Source: an uncultured Lachnoclostridium sp. (lineage in GTDB: Bacteria > Bacillota > Clostridia > Lachnospirales > Lachnospiraceae). Taken from it: 64,000 nucleotides of DNA. Numbering within the stretch: the stretch's first letter is position 1; each line of letters opens with the position of its first letter. Below the pieces are notes generated by a model that did no database searches, was not told where the DNA came from, and saw only the letters and a list, made by a program, of their open reading frames with translations. Location of the stretch: assembly GCA_948330435.1 (NCBI GenBank), contig CAOJBY010000009.1, positions 65,366 to 129,365 of the forward strand, read 5' to 3'. This document shows positions 58,021-64,000 of this stretch, piece after piece. A program made the position numbers and the translations under genes.

Positions 58021-58598
58021 CTTTGTCCGAAAAAACTCCTCCTCTTCTTCTCTTCTTTCTTAAACAAAGCTCGTTCTTTTCTGGCTTTCTGTGAATTGCG
58101 GATCGCCTCGTCCAGACGCTTAAACCGTTCATCCTCCCGTTCTTCTTTCATCCGGAGAAGATAATCCATCTCCTTAATCACATGGCCGCTAACCTGGGTG
58201 CTTATCTCCTGCCCCATCTTTTCTGTATGGTCCTCCAAAGCCTCGGAAATCAGTCGGCTCATAATGCACTGAAACTGCTGCATCTTTTCCTCCTGGGCTA
58301 CAGCCTGTCCATCTACAGGCGTCGGAAGCTTGTCCACCTTGGCCAGCAAATGGGCAACCTGGGTCTCTCCCTGCTCTAATTCCGGAATCAGCATCTTAAT
58401 TGCCTTTAACTGAACCCCTTGATCTTTCAGTTCACGAATTCGTTGAAATAGCTGAATATTTTCTTCTGTATAATAGCGATGCCCCATTTCGTTGCGTCCA
58501 ATAGGCAAATCAAGCTCTTCCTCCCAATATCGGAGTACATGGGCTTCCACATCCACCAGCCTGGCGGCGTCAGAAATCATATATCGCACTTCGCTCAT
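58002..58598 (-). CDS. MerR-type DNA-binding protein with basic tail
   Basis: A 198-residue protein. The N-terminal HTH_MerR domain reads YMISDAARLVDVEAHVLRYW then YYTEENIQLFQRIRELKDQG. A Gln/Glu-rich coiled-coil middle follows, and a strongly basic C terminus (KEEKKRRSFFGQRKG). The pattern is like chromosome-organising MerR proteins (RacA-like) as much as ligand-sensing ones, since no effector-binding Cys is seen. The second of two nearby ATGs (58598) has the right distance to GGAGG. The final residues are encoded in the ferredoxin terminator hairpin. Confidence 0.8.
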   Translation of the reverse strand: MSEVRYMISDAARLVDVEAHVLRYWEEELDLPIGRNEMGHRYYTEENIQLFQRIRELKDQGVQLKAIKMLIPELEQGETQVAHLLAKVDKLPTPVDGQAVAQEEKMQQFQCIMSRLISEALEDHTEKMGQEISTQVSGHVIKEMDYLLRMKEEREDERFKRLDEAIRNSQKARKERALFKKEEKKRRSFFGQRKGQTV

Positions 58599-58704
58599 AC
58601 TCATTCCTCCAACTCTATGTAAATTTTTTCCATATTCTACATTATAACAGTTTTAGACAGAATTGCAAGAAAAATTTCCAAAAAATGGAATAATCCAAGA
58701 CTTG

Positions 58705-60048
58705 TCATACAACAGGCCTTGGATTAAAGTTTTTAAATGCCGTGAATTCCGGCATCCATAAAAGATTGATGGTTCCAATTGGACCATTTCTCTGTTTCGC
58801 CACAATCACTTCTGCCAGATTCTTCATCTCAGAGTCTTTATTATAATAAGCATCTCGATATAAAAACATTACCATATCCGCATCTTGTTCAATGGCTCCG
58901 GAATCTCGAAGATCTGAAAGCATAGGTCTGTGATCCGGTCGCTGCTCCACAGCACGGCTAAGCTGGGACAGTGCTACTACCGGCACATTCAGTTCCCTTG
59001 CCAGACTTTTTAATCCCCGGGAAATATCGGAAACCTCCTGCTGACGAGATTCGGATGCCCGGCCACCTCCTGTCATTAGCTGCAAATAGTCAATCATGAC
59101 AATTCCCAAATGATGTTCCAGCTTATATTTTCTACATTTGCTCCGAAGTTCTGCCAAAGAAATGCCTGGTGTATCATCAATAATAAGATTCGAGCGAGCC
59201 ACACCCTCTGCTCCCTCCACCAGCCGTTCCCAGTCATTGTCTGTCAGATTGCCGTTCCGCAGCTTCTGAGCATCCACTCCGGATTCCATAGACAGCAAGC
59301 GATTTACCAGTTGCTCCTTGGACATCTCCAGGCTGAAAATAGCAACTGTCTCATTGCTGTGAAATGCCATATACTGAGCAATATTCAATACAAAGGCAGT
59401 CTTTCCCATAGAGGGGCGGGCTGCTATCAGGATTAGGTCCGAGGGCTGGAAACCGGATGTCTGGTAATCCAGATCCTTAAAACCCGTGGCAATTCCGGTT
59501 ACATTTCCCCTGGTACGGGAAGCCATCTCAATCTTTTGAATGGCATTCAGCACCACCTGCTTAATAGGTACAAATTCTCCTGTATTTCGCTTCTGGACCA
59601 GTTCGAACACTTTTTTCTCTGTCTGCTCCAAAACTTCCTCTAAAGATTCCACCCCACCATAACACAGATTGCTAATCTCATCATTTATCCGAATCAGTTT
59701 ACGCAAAGTAGACTTCTCCGCCACAATCTTTGCATAGTACTTCACATTGGTGGAACTGGGAAGACTCTCCAGTATCTCCCGTACAAACTCCATGCCACTG
59801 ATTTCTTCCGGAACTTCCTTGGCACGCAGGCGGTTCTGGAGGATAACCAGATCTACCGGTTCATTCTGGTTGAACAATTCTACCATTGCTTCAAAAACAA
59901 TGCCATACTGTCTCTGATAAAAATCCTCCCCCGTAATGATTTCTGAGGCAATCAGAATGGCTTCCCGGTCCATTATCATAGAGCCGATTACCGATTGTTC
60001 CGCCTCCTGACTATGGGGCATAATTCGTTTGATAATCGCTTCTTCCAT
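58705..60048 (-). CDS. dnaB: Replicative DNA helicase
   Basis: A hexameric helicase of 447 residues that unwinds DNA ahead of the replisome (DnaC in B. subtilis naming). N-terminal DnaB domain: PHSQEAEQSVIGSMIMDREA. RecA-like domain: Walker A AARPSMGKTAFVLN, Walker B IVMIDYLQLMTG, DLRDSGAIEQDADMV with FLYRDAYY, and the C-terminal EVIVAKQRNGPIGTI. It follows rplI and gdpP in the common Firmicutes order. The helicase-loader candidate for it is encoded at 30.4-31.4 kb. Confidence 0.97.
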   Translation of the reverse strand: MEEAIIKRIMPHSQEAEQSVIGSMIMDREAILIASEIITGEDFYQRQYGIVFEAMVELFNQNEPVDLVILQNRLRAKEVPEEISGMEFVREILESLPSSTNVKYYAKIVAEKSTLRKLIRINDEISNLCYGGVESLEEVLEQTEKKVFELVQKRNTGEFVPIKQVVLNAIQKIEMASRTRGNVTGIATGFKDLDYQTSGFQPSDLILIAARPSMGKTAFVLNIAQYMAFHSNETVAIFSLEMSKEQLVNRLLSMESGVDAQKLRNGNLTDNDWERLVEGAEGVARSNLIIDDTPGISLAELRSKCRKYKLEHHLGIVMIDYLQLMTGGGRASESRQQEVSDISRGLKSLARELNVPVVALSQLSRAVEQRPDHRPMLSDLRDSGAIEQDADMVMFLYRDAYYNKDSEMKNLAEVIVAKQRNGPIGTINLLWMPEFTAFKNFNPRPVV

Positions 60049-60049
60049 C

Positions 60050-60496
60050 TCACGCTTCTCTTACATTTACTTTAAGCTGTGCAGTCACCTTAGGATGCAG
60101 CTTAATGGGTACCATCTGTGTTCCAATCGTCTTAATGGGGCTTGGAAGCTGCATCTTTTTCTTGTCCAGTTCCACTCCCAGCTGGTCAAAAGCCGCCTGG
60201 GCAATTTCCTTTGAGGAAACCGATCCAAATATCTTTCCGCCCTCACCGGCTTTTATGCTTACATTGACCTCCATCTTGGAGATTCTCTCTCCAAACGCAA
60301 CGGCCTCCTCATACATTTCCTTAGCCACTTTCTCCTCATTGGCCTTTTTCAGCTTCAGATCATTCATGTTCTTAGGTGTTGCCTCCACACCCAGCTTCTT
60401 AGCTAAAATAAAGTTCCGGGCATAGCCGTCATTTACATTCACCAGCTGCCCCTTTTTTCCCAAGGATTTTACATCCTCTATTAAAATCACTTTCAT
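60050..60496 (-). CDS. rplI: 50S ribosomal protein L9
   Basis: A 148-residue protein of the large ribosomal subunit. It starts MKVILIEDVKSLGKKGQLVN with GYARNFILAKKLGVEA, the L9 signature, then a long helix and a C-terminal domain with KAGEGGKIFGSVSSKEI. Its ATG overlaps the gdpP stop by four bases; dnaB begins right after it. Confidence 0.97.
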   Translation of the reverse strand: MKVILIEDVKSLGKKGQLVNVNDGYARNFILAKKLGVEATPKNMNDLKLKKANEEKVAKEMYEEAVAFGERISKMEVNVSIKAGEGGKIFGSVSSKEIAQAAFDQLGVELDKKKMQLPSPIKTIGTQMVPIKLHPKVTAQLKVNVREA

Positions 60497-62541
60497 TCGA
60501 ATTCTCCTTCCTCCTGCATCTTTTCAATCGTATGCTTTACGATTTCCATAGCTTCTTCTACTTCGCACCCCAATTGGGCACCAGCCATGTTCATATGTCC
60601 GCCGCCGCCCATACGCTCCATAAGAATCTGTACATTTACTTCATCAATGGAACGGGCACTCACATAAGTCTTATCCTGGTAATAGGTTAAAACAATAGAT
60701 GCCCTTACTCCTACAATATTCAACAGTTCATCTGCCGCCTGGGCTCCTACAATGGTGGGACTCTCAATGTTCTCCGTAGGACAGATAGAGATAGCAAATC
60801 CATGGTAAACCTCCGCATGCCGAACCGCTTCTGCCCTCGCCTTATATTCTACCATCTCATTTCGGAACAATTTACGAACCCGTGTGACATCTGCACCGCA
60901 ACGCCGCAGGAATGCTGCCGCCTCAAAGGTCCTGACTCCTGTTCTTCGCATAAAATTGTCCGTGTCCAAAACGATTCCCGCATAGAGACAATCCGCCTCT
61001 GTGGTCTTAATCTTCAGTCCCTCATCAAAATATTGAAGAATTTCTGCCACCATTTCACAGGCAGAAGACGCATACGGTTCAATGTAGGACAACACAGCAT
61101 TTTCAATCTGTTCGTTTGTCTGACGATGGTGATCCAGCACCACAATTGTTGATGTTCGATTGAGCAGACCGCTGCACTCTGTATAGTTTGGCCTGTTTGT
61201 ATCAACTACTACCAGAACCGTATTTCGATCTATAATCTCCAGTGCCCGCTCGCTTGTCAAAAACATATCCGTCTCATAGGCTGGATTATCATTAAAGCTT
61301 TCTCTTAAGGGCCGTACCGAATTGGTAATATCGTTAATAACAATATAAGCCCGTTTGCCCAACACTTTAGCGGCCCGATAAATCCCGATGGCCGCTCCGA
61401 AAGCATCCATATCTGCCATCTTGTGTCCCATGACCATCACCTTGTCACGACTCTCAATAAATTCTCGAAGAGCATGGGCCTTTACTCTGGCTTTCACGCG
61501 GGTTGCTTTCTCCACCTGCTGAGTCTTTCCCCCAAAATAGGTAATACTCTCTCCCTCCTTAGTAACCACCTGATCCCCGCCCCTGGCCAGGGCCAAATCA
61601 ATGGCTATTCGGGCATAATCATAATTTTCCGCAAAGCTGGACCCACTTAATCCCCATCCAATACTTAAGGTAACTGCCATTTCATTGCCTATATTTACAG
61701 TCTTAACATCCTGCAACAATTCAAACTTGTTTTCCCGCATAACGGGCAGATGCTTTTCCTGAACAGCAACAAAATACTTATCTTTCTCCATTTTTTTCAC
61801 GATACCGCCAAAGGCTCCGATATACTTGTTAATCTTCCGATCTACCAGTGCCACCAAAAGAGAACGACGTACCTCTTCTACTGTATCCAGGGCTTCCTCG
61901 TAGTTATCCAGGTAAATAAGCCCCGCCACCAGACGTTCCTCCTTATTCATGCGGATATATTTATTAATCTCCGTTTCGTCAAACATATAGATAGCAATCA
62001 GGTATCCCGTATCATCCTCCATATCAAGGAGATTATTTTTTTCCATCACATGTTCCATGTATACCCGGCGAATATCCACTCGAAAATCTTTTTCTTCAAA
62101 GGAAATGCGAACCGTCCTGCTGTCTTCTCCGTCTTGTAATAACTGATCTTTAGAAAACTCCGGAAAGAACCAGGAAATGGACTTACGAAGAGCTTTCTTC
62201 GTCTTTTTGCTCGCCTCAAAAAAAGCCGTATTTCCCCATAAAACCCTTCCTTCTTCGTCCAGCAGTGCATAAGGAAGTGCCAAATCTTTCAAAAGCTTTC
62301 TCTGAACCTGTCCGTATTGAGTGGCAAAAGAAATTAACTCACTGTAGATCTGCGTTCTGCTTCTCAGATACAGGATCGTAACAATAAGCATATACACCAC
62401 CAGGAATGCGGTCATTAAAACTCCCGCTTTCATGGAAATCGGATAGATACAGATATTCATGACCAGCAATAATGTGCTCAATATAAACGGCCATTGTGCA
62501 TAACCTTTTAGCTGACCCTTTAAACGAACCTTTTCTTTCAT
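60493..62541 (-). CDS. gdpP: Cyclic-di-AMP phosphodiesterase GdpP
   Basis: A membrane enzyme of 682 residues that hydrolyses c-di-AMP. Two N-terminal membrane helices (about 18-55), a PAS-like domain (about 75-165), a degenerate GGDEF domain (about 165-300, with no intact GGDEF), then a DHH/DHHA1 phosphodiesterase. Metal motifs: VMGHKMADMDAFGAA, VVVDTNRPN, VLDHHRQT, and GIVLDTDNF; C-terminal GGGGHMNMAGAQ. The ATG at 62541 with GGAG eight bases before it is preferred to an in-frame site upstream. Coupled to rplI by ATGA overlap. Confidence 0.95.
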   Translation of the reverse strand: MKEKVRLKGQLKGYAQWPFILSTLLLVMNICIYPISMKAGVLMTAFLVVYMLIVTILYLRSRTQIYSELISFATQYGQVQRKLLKDLALPYALLDEEGRVLWGNTAFFEASKKTKKALRKSISWFFPEFSKDQLLQDGEDSRTVRISFEEKDFRVDIRRVYMEHVMEKNNLLDMEDDTGYLIAIYMFDETEINKYIRMNKEERLVAGLIYLDNYEEALDTVEEVRRSLLVALVDRKINKYIGAFGGIVKKMEKDKYFVAVQEKHLPVMRENKFELLQDVKTVNIGNEMAVTLSIGWGLSGSSFAENYDYARIAIDLALARGGDQVVTKEGESITYFGGKTQQVEKATRVKARVKAHALREFIESRDKVMVMGHKMADMDAFGAAIGIYRAAKVLGKRAYIVINDITNSVRPLRESFNDNPAYETDMFLTSERALEIIDRNTVLVVVDTNRPNYTECSGLLNRTSTIVVLDHHRQTNEQIENAVLSYIEPYASSACEMVAEILQYFDEGLKIKTTEADCLYAGIVLDTDNFMRRTGVRTFEAAAFLRRCGADVTRVRKLFRNEMVEYKARAEAVRHAEVYHGFAISICPTENIESPTIVGAQAADELLNIVGVRASIVLTYYQDKTYVSARSIDEVNVQILMERMGGGGHMNMAGAQLGCEVEEAMEIVKHTIEKMQEEGEFE

Positions 62542-62680
62542 CCTCTTATCTCCGTGATTCAATACTGATTGTGGCAAAACATGAAGCGTTACAGCCTATA
62601 TGCCGCCAGTGTATTTTTTATTATATCACAAAACTTTCACATTTTCCATAAAAATTCCCAGTACTTATCGTCCTCCGAAG

Positions 62681-62712
62681 TGTTCAAAAAGCCGCCGGCT
62701 TTCGCCGACGGC
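62681..62712 (-). terminator. Terminator of the rpsF-ssb-rpsR operon
   Basis: Minus-strand stem GCCGTCGGC with GCCGGCGGC and a GAAA loop, followed by TTTTT, just past the rpsR stop. Confidence 0.85.
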
Positions 62713-62720
62713 CTTAAAGT

Positions 62721-62987
62721 TTAGTCCATTACATAGGGCATGAGAGAAATATGACGTGCTCTCTTGATTGCCACCGTAAGAGCTCTCTGATGCTTTGCAC
62801 AGTTGCCTGTGATTCTTCTGGGAAGAATTTTCCCTCTCTCAGACACATATCTCTTTAACTTATTCACATCTTTGTAATTGATCTCATTATTCTCTTTTCC
62901 GCAGAATACGCAGACTTTCTTTCTTCTGCGTCCCATGCCTCTTCTTCTCATGGGAGCATCGCCTCTATCGGATTTTGTGTAAGCCAT
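62721..62987 (-). CDS. rpsR: 30S ribosomal protein S18
   Basis: An 88-residue S18 with the signature INYKDVNKLKRYVSERGKIL and PRRITGNCAKHQRALT. It is the zinc-type form: Cys pair in KVCVFCGKE plus Cys and His in NCAKHQ. Third gene after rpsF and ssb, ending at a strong terminator. Confidence 0.97.
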   Translation of the reverse strand: MAYTKSDRGDAPMRRRGMGRRRKKVCVFCGKENNEINYKDVNKLKRYVSERGKILPRRITGNCAKHQRALTVAIKRARHISLMPYVMD

Positions 62988-63031
62988 GGCTGTTACCTCC
63001 TTATATAATCTCTCTTTTCATTCCACGATTG

Positions 63032-63487
63032 TTAGTTGAATGGCAACTCCTCATCAATACCGTCCGGAATATTCATAAAACCATCGCCTGCTGCCGCCGA
63101 AGGCTCCGGCATGCTCTGCTGGAAAGGATTCTGCTGCTGGTAGCCGCCGCTGTGCTCGCCTGCTGCCGCCTTACTTTCCGCAAACTCCTGCTCCTCTACC
63201 ACCACATCCGTTGTGTAGACCTTCTGTCCGTCACGGTTGGTATAGCTTCCTGTCTGTATACGACCGGTAATTGCAATCTTAGTTCCCTGACGCAGATACT
63301 TCTCTGCAAACTCCGCCTGTCTTCCAAAGGACACACAGCCGATAAAATCAGCAGTCTGATCTCCGTCTCTTCTAAATCTGCGATCTACGGCCAATGTATA
63401 TCTTGCCACCGCCGTGGCATTCTCACCCTGTGAGTAGCGCACATCCGGATCACGTGTCAAACGTCCCATTAAAATCACTTTATTCAT
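63032..63487 (-). CDS. ssb: Single-stranded DNA-binding protein
   Basis: A 151-residue SSB with an OB fold (about 1-105: MNKVILMGRLTRDPDVRYSQ, GCVSFGRQAEFAEKYLRQG, ITGRIQTGSYTNRDGQ), a Gly/Gln-rich linker, and an acidic tip. The tip reads DEELPF followed by one further Asn, whereas most SSB proteins end in the Phe that docks partner proteins. Located between rpsF and rpsR as in most Firmicutes. Confidence 0.96.
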   Translation of the reverse strand: MNKVILMGRLTRDPDVRYSQGENATAVARYTLAVDRRFRRDGDQTADFIGCVSFGRQAEFAEKYLRQGTKIAITGRIQTGSYTNRDGQKVYTTDVVVEEQEFAESKAAAGEHSGGYQQQNPFQQSMPEPSAAAGDGFMNIPDGIDEELPFN

Positions 63488-63523
63488 ACTAACAATCCTC
63501 TACTTTCCGGTTAAAACCTCAGT

Positions 63524-63811
63524 CTATGCGTCTTTGCGAACACACAGATAGCGGACAACATTCTCCATGATACGGACATGTCTTTCCACTTCAGCCGGGC
63601 AGGTTGTATCTGCTTCAAACTGAATAAAGTAGTAGTATGCCTCTCTCATGTGCTGAATCTCGTAAGCAAGTCTCTTCTTGCCCCAATCCTCAACCTCAGT
63701 AACAGTTCCACCGTAACGGGCAATGTACTCTTTTGCTTTCTCTACAGTGGCTGTTCTTACGTCATCTTCTACCTTTGCATTCACAACCAATGCTAATTCA
63801 TACTTGTTCAT
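63524..63811 (-). CDS. rpsF: 30S ribosomal protein S6
   Basis: A 95-residue S6 recognised by MNKYELALVVNAKVEDDVR, GGTVTEVEDWGKKRLAYEIQ and YYYFIQFEADTTCPAEVERH, with the conserved closing segment RIMENVVRYLCVRKD. First gene of rpsF-ssb-rpsR. The leader of roughly 70 nt contains a TTCCTC/GAGGAA hairpin before an AAAGGAGG site; S6-S18 autoregulation through a leader hairpin is known, but I cannot confirm that motif here. Confidence 0.97.
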   Translation of the reverse strand: MNKYELALVVNAKVEDDVRTATVEKAKEYIARYGGTVTEVEDWGKKRLAYEIQHMREAYYYFIQFEADTTCPAEVERHVRIMENVVRYLCVRKDA

Positions 63812-63889
63812 GCTTTACCTCCTTTTGGTCTCTGGCTTCCTCTCTTCTATGGAGGAAACAAGGAAATGAATAATCTATCACGAAATCAA

Positions 63890-63918
63890 ACTATAACATA
63901 TTTTAGCGGGGAATTCAA
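63890..63918 (-). promoter_or_regulatory. Promoter of rpsF-ssb-rpsR
   Basis: TTGAAT (63913-63918), 17 bp, TATAGT (63890-63895) on the minus strand. I see nothing further between here and the window end. Confidence 0.75.
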
Positions 63919-64000
63919 GTGCTTTTCCAAAAAACACCGTAGCAAGTTACTGTCAAGTAATCATTGGCAACTCTTTTCATACAGATTTTTGATGCCGCAC

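Noticed and set aside
1..64000. Mobile elements, prophage, CRISPR arrays, tRNA and rRNA genes
   Set aside because: I saw no transposase, integrase or phage text, no regularly spaced repeats, and no tRNA cloverleaf or rRNA sequence in the gaps.

Overview
This window looks like a chromosome segment from a spore-forming, low-to-mid GC Clostridia of the Lachnospiraceae type. The evidence is a set of sporulation genes (spoVT, spoVG, cwlD, a SleL/YaaH-like GH18 protein), a glgC-glgD pair, a zinc-type ribosomal protein S18, a MecA adaptor, and strong AGGAGG ribosome binding sites with clear TTGACA/TATAAT promoters. I see no rRNA, tRNA, CRISPR array, transposase, integrase or prophage gene. Assignments come from reading motifs and from memory of the families; no database search was run.

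Layout. 1-7.5 kb: end of a nicotinate phosphoribosyltransferase gene, asnB, an unusual stack of inverted repeats, and a response regulator/histidine kinase/lipoprotein operon. 7.5-12.7 kb: a beta-glucoside operon laid out like E. coli bgl (leader RAT/terminator, bglG antiterminator, second RAT/terminator, PTS permease, 6-phospho-beta-glucosidase, HAD phosphatase), in which the permease gene carries a stop codon and a deletion with frameshift. 12.9-16 kb: an AroE-like dehydrogenase, spoVT, and a divergent acetate-kinase-family gene behind a highly structured leader. 16-29 kb: a GH25 lysozyme lipoprotein, two tandem parvulin-like lipoproteins coupled to mfd and pth, spoVG, glgD-glgC and murC. 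29-32.6 kb: a cluster of DnaA boxes, then a dnaD-like gene, a DnaI/DnaC-like helicase loader and a divergent PRPP synthetase. 32.6-38.3 kb: a second two-component pair, a PfoR-like IIC membrane protein, NiaR, a polytopic GT-C-like protein and a small coiled-coil protein.

38.3-51.7 kb is the main accessory region. It holds a ribose-type ABC importer with a ketose 3-epimerase, an M24-fold protein that has lost most metal ligands, an RpiB/LacAB-like isomerase lacking the usual His, a class II aldolase, a divergent LacI regulator, an orphan L-fucose/D-arabinose isomerase, an AraC regulator and a DUF402 protein. Two inverted copies of one 12-bp operator-like word lie between the LacI gene and the importer operon. 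I read this as a rare-sugar catabolic locus whose substrate and chemistry are not obvious from known pathways.

51.7-64 kb is mostly housekeeping: comEB, upp, rpiB, cwlD, the GH18 protein, a roughly 140-nt candidate structured RNA, mecA, a DUF1858 protein, a 56-residue ferredoxin, a MerR-type regulator, and then the rpsF-ssb-rpsR and gdpP-rplI-dnaB groups.

The most interesting items are the metal-poor M24 protein inside the sugar operon, the broken permease under intact antiterminator control, the DnaA-box cluster in front of the dnaD/helicase-loader genes, the unassigned structured RNA near 56.1-56.3 kb, and the acetate-kinase relative with three changed active-site positions.
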